Shown in pieces: positions 1 through 7,107 of a stretch of 10,148 nt of DNA. Numbering within the stretch: position 1 is the first letter of the stretch; every line of letters begins with the position of its first letter. The translations under genes and the position numbers were made by a program. The notes under the pieces are model-generated. The model searched no databases. It worked only from the letters and a program-made list of their open reading frames with translations, and was not told where the DNA came from. Source of the DNA: Ferrovum sp. (GTDB lineage: Bacteria; Pseudomonadota; Gammaproteobacteria; Burkholderiales; Ferrovaceae). Location of the stretch: contig DAIDKJ010000040.1 in NCBI GenBank assembly GCA_027450105.1, forward strand, positions 1-10,148, written 5' to 3'.

Positions 1-371
1 GCTGGGGTCGACCCCAGGCTCTCGCTCATTTTTTTGCGCGTTACCTGCATCAGGTCGGGATCCCAGATCCAAAGCGTATGGCCATCGCCCACGATGGTTT
101 GTGGGTAGGGCTTTTGATACTCCCAGCGAAACCGGCCCGGTCGGGAAAACTGAAACAACCCTGAACTGGACTGCGCTTTGTCACCGGAGGACTTCACGGC
201 TTGTTGCGTGAAATGCGCTTCTCCGGCGCGCGTATCCTGCATGAAGAATCTCAACCGCTCCAGGCCGTTGGCATGGACTTGGGATACCAGTCCCAGCCCC
301 AGCAACCCTGCCACCAAAAAGCGTCGGATCAGGAAGACTGTTTCCTTGAGCAAACACGCGCATCTGGTCAT
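1..371 (-). CDS. lolA: Outer-membrane lipoprotein carrier protein LolA (partial, C-terminus beyond the window)
   Basis: Periplasmic chaperone that takes lipoproteins from the LolCDE complex in the inner membrane and carries them to LolB at the outer membrane. About 124 residues are visible; the family is about 200 long, so the C-terminal part lies left of base 1. The N-terminus looks like a signal peptide: two arginines near residues 16-17, a Leu/Gly/Val-rich core at 18-29, and a likely cut after Val-His-Ala (residue 34). The mature part reads like LolA: GEAHFTQ, then GLFQFSRPGRFRWEY, then LWIWDPDLMQVT, the early beta-strand motifs of the family. It lies directly downstream of ftsK on the same strand, the order known in gammaproteobacteria. 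The start is uncertain. I chose the ATG at 369-371, but the frame stays open up to an ATG at 480-482 that overlaps the ftsK stop, and the ATG at 371 has only a weak ribosome site. Identity is firm; the start is not. Confidence 0.88.
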   Translation of the reverse strand, partial: MTRCACLLKETVFLIRRFLVAGLLGLGLVSQVHANGLERLRFFMQDTRAGEAHFTQQAVKSSGDKAQSSSGLFQFSRPGRFRWEYQKPYPQTIVGDGHTLWIWDPDLMQVTRKKMSESLGSTP

Positions 372-478
372 ATCCCGGATCTCTGCATCACTACTCCCCA
401 TCGTCTGTTCCACACCCACAAGGGTTTTGGCGCTGAAGCGCTCCACGCCCCAAGCACGCCTCCGCTTCACAAGTCCCT

Positions 479-2800
479 TCATTCCGTTGCCCCCGCGGGA
501 ACCAACACCTCCCGATTACCATTGGTGGCCATGGTAGAGACCAGGCCGGCCTTTTCCATGTCCTCCACCAAACGCGCCGCCCGATTGTAGCCAATGCGCA
601 AATGCCGCTGGACCAAAGAAATGGAAGCGCGCCGGTTTTTCAAGACAATGGCCACGGCCTCATCATACAGGGGGTCCTTCTCTCCGGTGGCCGTATCGCC
701 ACTACTGACGTCCATTTCAGCCGCACCCACGGCTGCCCCATCGAGCAATCCGTCGATATAGTTGGGAGCTCCCTGCGTCTTGAGAAATTCCACCACCCGG
801 TGGACTTCATGGTCGGCCACATAGGCGCCATGCACCCGCTGTGGATAGCCTGCTCCAGTTGGTAGATAGAGCATATCCCCCTGGCCCAGCAAGGCCTCTG
901 CCCCCATTTGGTCCAGAATGGTGCGGGAATCCACGCGACTGGAAACCTGAAAGGAAATGCGCGTGGGAATATTCGCTTTGATCAGCCCCGTAATCACGTC
1001 CACGGAGGGCCGCTGGGTGGCCACGATCAGATGAATTCCCGCAGCCCGGGCCTTTTGGGCGATACGGGCAATCAACTCTTCAACCTTCTTGCCCACCACC
1101 ATCATGAGATCAGCCAATTCGTCAATGACCACCACCACATTGGGCAAGCGTTCCAGAGGCTCGGGCTGATCCGGTGTCAGGGTAAAGGGGTTGGTCAAGG
1201 GCTTGCCCGCCTTCTGTGCCTCTTCCACCTTGGTGTTATACCCCGCCAGGTTGCGCACACCCAGCGCCGACATGGTCTTGTAGCGCTTGTCCATCTCCAC
1301 CACGCACCATTGCAGGGCGTGAGCGGCTTCTTTCATATCCACCACCACTGGCGCCAACAAGTGGGGAATGCCGTCATAAACGGACAATTCCAGCATCTTG
1401 GGGTCCACCAGAATCATCCGGATCTGCTGGGGGGAGGCCTTGTACAGCAGGCTCAAAATCATGGCATTGATGGCCACCGACTTGCCAGATCCCGTGGTTC
1501 CTGCCACCAGCAAGTGGGGCATGCGGGCCAGATCCACGACCACCGGATTACCGGCAATATCCTTGCCCAGCGCCAGGGTGAGGGGAGAACTCATGTCACC
1601 ATACGCCGCAGAACTGAAAATTTCCGATAACCGCACCACTTCCCGGCGCGGATTGGGAATTTCCAGGCCCATGCAGCTTTTACCGGGAATGGATTCCACC
1701 ACCCGAATATTGCCCACCGACAAGGCCCGTGCCAGGTCCTTGACCAGATTGACGATCTGACTGCCCTTGACCCCCACGGCCGGTTCGATTTCGTAACGGG
1801 TGATCACCGGGCCAGGATAAGCCGCCAGAACCCGCACCTGCACATTGAATTCCGCCAGCTTCCGTTCGATCAGACGCGAGGTATATTCCAGCAACTCTGC
1901 CGAGACAATCTCGGCCCGCACTTCGGGTTGGTCCAGCAAGGACAAGGCCGGCAAGGAGGAGTCGGGCAGGTCCTGAAACAAGGCCGCCTGTTTTTCCTTG
2001 ACCGCACGCACAGACTGGGGAATTTCCTTCACCGGAGGCGTGATCTGCAAGGGGGCCTGGGTTTCCAGTTGTTTGCGCGCTTCCACCACCACGGCGGCGC
2101 GCGCCTCTTCGGCCTTGCGCCCCACCTTGCGGTCCTGTCCGGTTTTATACCGACCCAACAGCCACAGCACCGAGGTTTCCACCCGAACGCCCAGCCATTC
2201 CGCCACATCCACCCAGGAAAAGCCACCCAACAAGGATAGTCCAATGGTGAAACCAGCCAACAACAGCATGAGGGCGCCGGTTACCCCAAAGGACTGAGTC
2301 ACCAGATCTCCCAACTCACAACCGATGACGCCCCCGGCTCCACTGCACACATCCGCGCCGGTGGGTTGCAGCGGCAGTTCGAAACGAACGCCGGCAAAAC
2401 GCATGGCCTCCAAACCACAACTGGCCAACAGCACCAACAGGAACCCCCCTCCCATGACCCATAGACCGTGGGAGGTCAGCACCGGGCGCTCCACTCCCAG
2501 TTCCCGTTCGCGCTCCCGCTGGGAGCGGCGATAGCCTTGCCAAGCCACCATCAAGAGCGCCACCACCAGCCATACCGTGGAATAACCAAACAGGTACAGC
2601 AGCAAATCGGACAACCAGGCACCCACCTTGCCACCCGCATTGGCAATTTGCTGGGCAGACGCCCCTGTGGACCAACCCGGATCGCTGCGCTGATAACTGA
2701 CCAACACCAATGCCAGATAGAGCGCCAACAACACGAGAACCCCAAGCAGGGCTTCGCGCAGCAGGCGCATGAATTTGTGAGAGAGGGTTGAAGCAGACAT
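479..2800 (-). CDS. ftsK: DNA translocase FtsK
   Basis: Septum-anchored hexameric ATPase that pumps DNA during division and activates XerCD at dif to resolve chromosome dimers. The 773-residue protein has four hydrophobic segments near 16-35, 62-86, 113-130 and 170-195 (membrane anchor). A charged, Ala/Glu/Lys-rich linker of about 100 residues follows, then the RecA-like motor. Walker A is GTTGSGKS at 434-441 and Walker B is VVVVIDELAD at 555-564; IVATQRPSVDVITGLIKANIP follows at about 592-612. The winged-helix gamma domain at about 709-770 (SLVQRHLRIGYNRAARLVEDM) is the part that reads KOPS polarity sites and contacts XerD. The length matches short FtsK/SpoIIIE proteins; E. coli FtsK, about 1,330 residues, has a much longer linker. 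The frame is open to an ATG at 2858-2860, but that start would run through the promoter region and abut trxB, so I take the ATG at 2798-2800. lolA follows on the same strand, probably in one operon. Confidence 0.96.
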   Translation of the reverse strand: MSASTLSHKFMRLLREALLGVLVLLALYLALVLVSYQRSDPGWSTGASAQQIANAGGKVGAWLSDLLLYLFGYSTVWLVVALLMVAWQGYRRSQRERERELGVERPVLTSHGLWVMGGGFLLVLLASCGLEAMRFAGVRFELPLQPTGADVCSGAGGVIGCELGDLVTQSFGVTGALMLLLAGFTIGLSLLGGFSWVDVAEWLGVRVETSVLWLLGRYKTGQDRKVGRKAEEARAAVVVEARKQLETQAPLQITPPVKEIPQSVRAVKEKQAALFQDLPDSSLPALSLLDQPEVRAEIVSAELLEYTSRLIERKLAEFNVQVRVLAAYPGPVITRYEIEPAVGVKGSQIVNLVKDLARALSVGNIRVVESIPGKSCMGLEIPNPRREVVRLSEIFSSAAYGDMSSPLTLALGKDIAGNPVVVDLARMPHLLVAGTTGSGKSVAINAMILSLLYKASPQQIRMILVDPKMLELSVYDGIPHLLAPVVVDMKEAAHALQWCVVEMDKRYKTMSALGVRNLAGYNTKVEEAQKAGKPLTNPFTLTPDQPEPLERLPNVVVVIDELADLMMVVGKKVEELIARIAQKARAAGIHLIVATQRPSVDVITGLIKANIPTRISFQVSSRVDSRTILDQMGAEALLGQGDMLYLPTGAGYPQRVHGAYVADHEVHRVVEFLKTQGAPNYIDGLLDGAAVGAAEMDVSSGDTATGEKDPLYDEAVAIVLKNRRASISLVQRHLRIGYNRAARLVEDMEKAGLVSTMATNGNREVLVPAGATE

Positions 2801-2806
2801 GAGGGA

Positions 2807-2812
2807 ATTATA
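2807..2812 (-). promoter_or_regulatory. Putative -10 box for ftsK-lolA
   Basis: On the minus strand this is a perfect TATAAT. Only six bases lie between it and the chosen ftsK ATG at 2800. A sigma-70 start at the usual distance would fall at or next to that ATG, giving a leaderless or nearly leaderless mRNA. There is no convincing -35 element 16-18 bases upstream and no extended TG motif. A further upstream promoter inside the trxB 5' end is not excluded. Confidence 0.45.
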
Positions 2813-2827
2813 GCCTTGATTGGCGGG

Positions 2828-2836
2828 TGCTATAAT
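2828..2836 (+). promoter_or_regulatory. Putative extended -10 promoter for trxB-arn
   Basis: TGC immediately followed by TATAAT is a full extended -10 element, which can work without a good -35; none is obvious upstream. Transcription would begin around 2843, leaving a pyrimidine-rich leader of about 20 bases with a run of six T. There is no Shine-Dalgarno sequence before the trxB ATG at 2863. This is the only promoter-like site seen ahead of the whole trxB-arn run. Confidence 0.6.
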
Positions 2837-2862
2837 TTCCTCTTTTTTGGCCTCCACCACTC

Positions 2863-3864
2863 ATGAACTCCATACTCCGTCAGTCCCGCTTGCTTATCCT
2901 TGGATCTGGCCCCGCAGGATTCACTGCAGCCGTGTATGCGGCCCGCGCCAATTTAAACCCCGTCCTGATCACAGGAATTGCCCAGGGGGGGCAATTGATG
3001 ACCACCACCGACGTGGACAACTGGCCTGCCGACGTGCACGGCGTTCAGGGCCCGGAACTCATGGAACGCTTTGAAAAACACGCACAACGCTTTGGGACTG
3101 AAATCATTTTTGATCACATTCACCAGGCCCAAGTACAACAACCTCCCTTTGTCCTGCACGGCGATCAGGGCACCTATCAATGCACGGCCCTCATCATTGC
3201 CACCGGCGCCTCGGCCCAGTATTTGGGGATCCCCTCCGAACAAGCCTACATGGGCAAAGGGGTTTCCGCCTGTGCCACCTGCGACGGTTTTTTTTATCGC
3301 GGCGAAGATGTGGCCGTCATTGGAGGCGGCAATACGGCGGTGGAAGAAGCCCTCTATCTCAGCAACATTGCCCGCAGCGTCACCTTGGTTCATCGCCGCG
3401 ACTCCCTGCGCGCCGAACCCATTCTGGTGGACCGCTTGCTGGAAAAATCCCGACAGGGCAATATCCGTCTGGCCTGGAATCAACGTGTGGAAGAAGTCCT
3501 GGGTGATGACTCCGGGGTGACTGGCGTGCGCCTGAAGAGTACCCGGGATGACAGCTTTCAGGACCTGGCCGCGAAGGGGGTCTTCATTGCCATTGGCCAT
3601 CGTCCCAACACCGAATTGTTCACGGAGCAACTGGCCATGGAAAACGGCTATCTCCTCACCCGGGGAGGGCATCAGGGCAATGCCACGCAAACCAGTGTGG
3701 CGGGCGTATTTGCAGCCGGCGATGTGCAGGATCCCGTGTATCGACAGGCGGTTACCAGCGCAGCCTCCGGTTGCATGGCGGCACTCGATGCCCAGCGCTA
3801 TCTGGAGAGCCTCGAGCAACCGCTCTCTCACGCAGCCGCATCGAGCCCCCTGCCTGCACGCTAG
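2863..3864 (+). CDS. trxB: Thioredoxin-disulfide reductase
   Basis: Cytoplasmic FAD enzyme that passes electrons from NADPH to thioredoxin and keeps the cell's thiols reduced. In the 333 residues, GSGPAG at 14-19 is the FAD-binding P-loop and CATC at 137-140 is the redox-active disulfide pair. GGGNTA at 154-159 with HRRDSLRA at 177-184 forms the NADPH site; the two arginines there recognise the 2'-phosphate. GVFAAGDVQD at 281-290 is the second FAD motif. All key residues are intact. It is slightly longer than E. coli TrxB (about 321) because of an Ala/Pro/Ser-rich tail. It is divergent from ftsK, and its stop lies 13 bases before arnT, so it probably heads the arn transcript. Thioredoxin reductase is not part of known L-Ara4N biosynthesis, so the link looks like shared expression rather than shared function. 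Confidence 0.96.
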   Translation: MNSILRQSRLLILGSGPAGFTAAVYAARANLNPVLITGIAQGGQLMTTTDVDNWPADVHGVQGPELMERFEKHAQRFGTEIIFDHIHQAQVQQPPFVLHGDQGTYQCTALIIATGASAQYLGIPSEQAYMGKGVSACATCDGFFYRGEDVAVIGGGNTAVEEALYLSNIARSVTLVHRRDSLRAEPILVDRLLEKSRQGNIRLAWNQRVEEVLGDDSGVTGVRLKSTRDDSFQDLAAKGVFIAIGHRPNTELFTEQLAMENGYLLTRGGHQGNATQTSVAGVFAAGDVQDPVYRQAVTSAASGCMAALDAQRYLESLEQPLSHAAASSPLPAR

Positions 3865-3877
3865 GCTAACCCTCCCC

Positions 3878-5569
3878 ATGATCAAACACGGCACGGTCCT
3901 CGTGCTCCTCGTCCTGCTGCTGTGGAGCCTGGGGCTGTCCACGCGCAGCATCACCCGCCCGGATGAAGGACGTTATGCAGAAATTGCCCGCGAAATGGCC
4001 GTCACGGGCGATTGGGTCACGCCCTACCTCAACGGGATCCCCTATTTCGAAAAACCACCACTGCAATATTGGGCCACGGCGGGCGCCATCAAGCTTCTGG
4101 GGCCCACCGCAGGGGCCGCGCGTGCCTGGACGGCCCTGACCGGCCTGGCTTGCCTGCTCTGGGTCTGGTTTTTAGGCAACCGGCTTTTTGGCCTTGGTGC
4201 CGGTTGGCGGGCCGGGCTGGTTTTGGCCGGCAGCATTTATTTTGCGGCGCTGGGTCACATCAATTCGCTGGATATGGGCCTGACCTTCTGGATGACCGTC
4301 AGCGTGGGTTCCTTTCTCCTGGCCCAATCCGCGGTATTTGCGTCCTCGTCCATGCGCCGCTGGATGGCACTGGCCTGGGCTGCGGCCGCTGCCGCCATGC
4401 TCTCCAAAGGGTTGATTGCCCTGGTTCTACCGGGGAGCACGCTGCTGCTCTACTCTCTCTGGACCCGGGATTTTTCTCCCTGGAAACGCTTGACCCCGCT
4501 CACCGGCGGGTTACTCTTCCTGTTGCTGGCAGCCCCCTGGTTTTGGCTGGCAGCACAAGTCCATCCCGAGTTCCTCCGCTTCTTTTTCATCCATGAACAT
4601 CTGCAGCGCTTTACCACTACCGTGCATCAACGGGTGGAGCCCTTCTGGTACTTTTTGCCCGTCTTGCTGGTGGGACTATTTCCCTGGACGGGCTTACTCT
4701 GGTCCAGTGTGTTAAAACCCTTGCGTTTCGTGCAAGCCAGAAGTTTTTCACCACAACGGTTTCTGGCCCTGTATGCCTTGTTCGTCGTTTGTTTTTTCAG
4801 TCTGTCAGGCTCCAAACTCCCTGCTTATATTCTCCCGGCTTTTCCAGCCCTGGCTCTGCTCATGGGGCGCCAACTGCACCACCAGGCCCATTTGCCGGGT
4901 CAGGTTCCCGTTACCGGCATCCTGGGGGGGATATTCCTGCTGCTGGTGGCTGCCCTGCTGGCGTTCCCGCTGGGGACCAAGGCTTTGGGCATCGATCTGG
5001 ATGTGGATCCGGATATGGTATCCCTGTATCAGGTGTACGCGCGCTGGATTGGCGGGGCTGCTGTGGTACTTCTCGGGGCTGGCCTGTGGAGCTGGCAACA
5101 GCGCACGCATCAGGCACCCGCCCTGAGCCTCATGGCGCTCGCCGCGCTGCTGGCCACCCAGCTGTTGCTGCAGGGTAGCGAATCACTGGCCGCAATAACC
5201 TCCAGCAAAGCCTTGGTAGAGCAGCAGGGCACGGCCTTGCGTCAGGCCTCGCGGGTGTATAGCGTGGGCACCTACGATCAGGTCCTGGATTACTACTTGC
5301 AGCGCACCGTAACACTGGTGGCTTTTCAGGATGAACTGGCTTTCGGGCTCACGCTGCAACCCACATTGGCCATTGCCTCGCTCGAGGATTTTTTACCCCT
5401 CTGGCGCAGCGACCCCGCCGCACGAGCCATCATGAGCCCTGATCTGTACGAGTATCTCCTGCGTGCCCATTGGCCCCTGCAGCTGCAATTTCGGGATTCG
5501 CGCCATGTTATAGTGGCGCCCTTCAGTTCACCGGCGGAACCGGAGCCTCATCCCGCCTTGGAGCGCTAG
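3878..5569 (+). CDS. arnT: ArnT-like lipid A 4-amino-4-deoxy-L-arabinose transferase (GT83)
   Basis: Inner-membrane glycosyltransferase that, in known systems, moves L-Ara4N from undecaprenyl phosphate to a lipid A phosphate on the periplasmic side. The protein has 563 residues (E. coli ArnT about 550). It starts with one membrane span (about 7-22), then RPDEGRYAEIAREM at 27-40 and PYFEKPPLQYW at 55-65, the conserved periplasmic loop of ArnT. Acidic residues of this loop (Asp29, Glu30 here) are typical of the GT-C active site. Many further hydrophobic segments follow, then a C-terminal soluble part of about 90 residues. The frame is open upstream inside trxB. I chose the ATG 13 bases after the trxB stop because it begins exactly at the first membrane span; no strong ribosome site is visible. 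The acceptor could be core sugar or another phosphate group rather than lipid A; sequence cannot tell. The family call is secure. Confidence 0.9.
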   Translation: MIKHGTVLVLLVLLLWSLGLSTRSITRPDEGRYAEIAREMAVTGDWVTPYLNGIPYFEKPPLQYWATAGAIKLLGPTAGAARAWTALTGLACLLWVWFLGNRLFGLGAGWRAGLVLAGSIYFAALGHINSLDMGLTFWMTVSVGSFLLAQSAVFASSSMRRWMALAWAAAAAAMLSKGLIALVLPGSTLLLYSLWTRDFSPWKRLTPLTGGLLFLLLAAPWFWLAAQVHPEFLRFFFIHEHLQRFTTTVHQRVEPFWYFLPVLLVGLFPWTGLLWSSVLKPLRFVQARSFSPQRFLALYALFVVCFFSLSGSKLPAYILPAFPALALLMGRQLHHQAHLPGQVPVTGILGGIFLLLVAALLAFPLGTKALGIDLDVDPDMVSLYQVYARWIGGAAVVLLGAGLWSWQQRTHQAPALSLMALAALLATQLLLQGSESLAAITSSKALVEQQGTALRQASRVYSVGTYDQVLDYYLQRTVTLVAFQDELAFGLTLQPTLAIASLEDFLPLWRSDPAARAIMSPDLYEYLLRAHWPLQLQFRDSRHVIVAPFSSPAEPEPHPALER

Positions 5570-5581
5570 CAGGCACATGAC

Positions 5582-5953
5582 ATGAATCTGGTGAGTTTTT
5601 CTCTCATTTTGACTGGAGTTCTGCTCAATGCAGCCGCTCAATTATTGCTCAAGGCCGGAACCAACGCCATCGGGCATTTCACCTTCGAGTGGCGCAACCT
5701 GCTTCCCATCGGCTGGCAAGTGGCCAGCGAGCCGCATATTTTGGGTGGGCTATGCTGCTATGGGTTCAGCGTGGTGATCTGGATCATGGCCTTGTCCCGG
5801 GTTCCCGTGTCCATGGCCTATCCCATGCTCTCCATCGGCTATGTGGTGAATGCCGCCGCTGCCTACTGGCTCTTGGGCGAATCCCTTTCCTCCCTGCGCC
5901 TGGCAGGGATTTTTGTCGTCATTCTGGGAGTATTCCTCATTGCACGCAGCTAA
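5582..5953 (+). CDS. ArnE/ArnF-like small multidrug-resistance family protein, probable undecaprenyl-P-L-Ara4N flippase
   Basis: A 123-residue protein with four predicted membrane helices (about 2-24, 52-72, 76-98, 105-121), the EmrE/SMR fold. In E. coli, ArnE and ArnF form a pair that flips undecaprenyl-phosphate-L-Ara4N to the periplasmic face. Here LSRVPVSMAYPMLSIGYVVN at 71-90 matches the ArnE/F signature, with a conserved Gly-Glu at 99-100. The drug-coupling glutamate of EmrE (Glu14) appears replaced by Asn16, which argues for a lipid-linked sugar carrier rather than a drug pump. Only one subunit is encoded, so it would act as a homodimer or with a distant partner. It starts 12 bases after arnT, and its last 14 bases overlap the proposed arnB start. 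I cannot say whether it is closer to ArnE or ArnF, so I give no symbol. Confidence 0.85.
   Translation: MNLVSFSLILTGVLLNAAAQLLLKAGTNAIGHFTFEWRNLLPIGWQVASEPHILGGLCCYGFSVVIWIMALSRVPVSMAYPMLSIGYVVNAAAAYWLLGESLSSLRLAGIFVVILGVFLIARS
5926..5930 (+). promoter_or_regulatory. Ribosome binding site supporting a TTG start of arnB
   Basis: GGGAG ends nine bases before the TTG at 5940-5942. No ATG or GTG in this frame lies near the conserved N-terminus. The in-frame ATG at 5850 is deep inside the preceding gene, and the ATG at 6009 would remove conserved residues. This site therefore decides the start of the aminotransferase. Confidence 0.6.
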
Positions 5954-7091
5954 CTCACCCTCCGCTTTGCCCTTTCTGCCCTTTGCGCGACCCACTCTGG
6001 ACGAGGCCATGGTAGAGGCCGTCTCCGACACCTTGCGCTCCCTCTGGATCACCTCCGGCCCACGCGTCCTCGAGTTCGAGCAGGCCCTGTCTGCCTATCA
6101 TGGCGGGCGCCCGGTGCGGGTATTTTCTTCGGCCACTGCTGCTTTGGAGGTGGCCCTGCAGGTGGCTGGTGTGGGCCCCGGGGACGAGGTCATCCTTCCG
6201 GCGCAAACGTTTTTCTCCTGCGCCAATGCCATTTCCCGCACTGGGGCCACCCCCGTTTTCGTGGATGTGGACCCCGTGACCCGCAATCTGGATCTGGAGG
6301 CCGCCGAGCGGGCCATCACCCCCAAAACCCGTGCCCTGATGCCCACCCACTTTGCCGGGCTTCCGCTACCCATGGAGGCCCTCTACGAACTGGCGGGAGA
6401 TACCAATCTACGCGTCATCGAAGATGCTGCCCTGGCCATCGGTTCGCGCTGGCAGGGGCGTCCCATTGGCAGTTTTGGCGATGTGGCCAGCTTCAGTTTT
6501 CATCCCAACAAGAACATGACCACCATCGAAGGGGGGGCTTTGGTATTTGCCGATGAAGCGGAAGCCCAACTGGCTGAGAAGTGGCGTTTTCACGGCATTT
6601 CCCGCAATCCGGACGGCACCCGGGATGTACTGGTGGCCGGCGGAAAATTCAACCTTCCCGATGTCAATGCCCGACTGGGTTTACTGCAGTTGGCCCGTCT
6701 GGAGGAGTTCATCGAAAAACGGCAGCAACTGGTGGCACGCTATTTTCACAACCTGGCCACCGAGCCCCTGTGCGAATTACCCGCCCGGGGGGATCGTGGG
6801 CACAGCTGGAATTTCTTTGCCCCCTTGCTGCGCCTGGAACAGCTAACCTGGAGCCGCAAACAAATCATGGAGGCACTGGCCGCTCAAGGCATTGGCAGTG
6901 GCATCTCTTACGAGGCCATTCACCTGACCAGCCAATACCGAACTCTGGGTTATCAGGCGGGGGACTTTCCGCATAGCGAACGGATTGCCCGCTGCACCCT
7001 GACGCTTCCCCTTTACCCAACACTCACAACGCATGACGTGGATCGTGTCTGCGACACATTACAAAGCGTCCTGCAACAGGCGCGCGGCTAA
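5940..7091 (+). CDS. arnB: UDP-4-amino-4-deoxy-L-arabinose aminotransferase (DegT/DnrJ/EryC1/StrS family)
   Basis: PLP enzyme that aminates UDP-4-keto-pentose, with glutamate as donor, to give UDP-L-Ara4N in the cytoplasm. With the TTG start the protein has 383 residues, against about 380 in E. coli ArnB. FLPFARPTLDEA near the N-terminus and LWITSGPRVLEFE match the ArnB opening. GDEVILPAQTFFS and PVFVDVD follow. Asp162 in VIEDAA contacts the pyridine nitrogen, and Lys191 in SFHPNKNMTTIEGG is the PLP-binding lysine. FNLPDVNA and the GIGSGISYEAIH region complete the fold. The residue after EDAA is usually His or Gln in this family; here it is Leu165. The gene overlaps the arnE-like gene by 14 bases and ends 16 bases before arnC, so it is probably translationally coupled. 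A related sugar aminotransferase with another 4-keto substrate is possible, but the company of arnC, arnT and the formyltransferase favours ArnB. Confidence 0.88.
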   Translation: MHAANSPSALPFLPFARPTLDEAMVEAVSDTLRSLWITSGPRVLEFEQALSAYHGGRPVRVFSSATAALEVALQVAGVGPGDEVILPAQTFFSCANAISRTGATPVFVDVDPVTRNLDLEAAERAITPKTRALMPTHFAGLPLPMEALYELAGDTNLRVIEDAALAIGSRWQGRPIGSFGDVASFSFHPNKNMTTIEGGALVFADEAEAQLAEKWRFHGISRNPDGTRDVLVAGGKFNLPDVNARLGLLQLARLEEFIEKRQQLVARYFHNLATEPLCELPARGDRGHSWNFFAPLLRLEQLTWSRKQIMEALAAQGIGSGISYEAIHLTSQYRTLGYQAGDFPHSERIARCTLTLPLYPTLTTHDVDRVCDTLQSVLQQARG

Positions 7092-7107
7092 CCGAGAACT
7101 GTTCATC

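Larger units (their letters stand above)
2807..2836. repeat. Perfect 8-bp inverted repeat forming divergent -10 boxes
   Basis: ATTATAGC at 2807-2814 and GCTATAAT at 2829-2836 are exact reverse complements, separated by 14 bases. Each arm contains a consensus TATAAT box pointing outward, one towards ftsK and one towards trxB. The arms could be divergent promoters only, or also an operator for a dimeric regulator that would cover both boxes at once. No known operator is recognised. Confidence 0.6.

Noticed and set aside
908..1630. Long plus-strand open frame (240 codons) opposite ftsK
   Set aside because: It is antisense to the conserved motor domain of ftsK, very rich in His, Gln and Gly, and has no recognisable domain. 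This is the typical shadow of a GC-rich gene.
2801..2860. ftsK start at the upstream ATG 2858-2860
   Set aside because: The extra 20 residues are encoded by the divergent promoter region and are charged and non-membrane-like, ending next to the trxB ATG. The protein from 2800 already has the full membrane anchor.
3548..3877. N-terminal extension of arnT inside trxB
   Set aside because: The 110 extra codons are a frame shadow of trxB. The ArnT family begins with the membrane helix that follows the ATG at 3878.
2953..3954. Minus-strand open frame of 333 codons opposite trxB
   Set aside because: It lies fully across trxB and the arnT start, with no family features. Its length equal to TrxB is coincidence.
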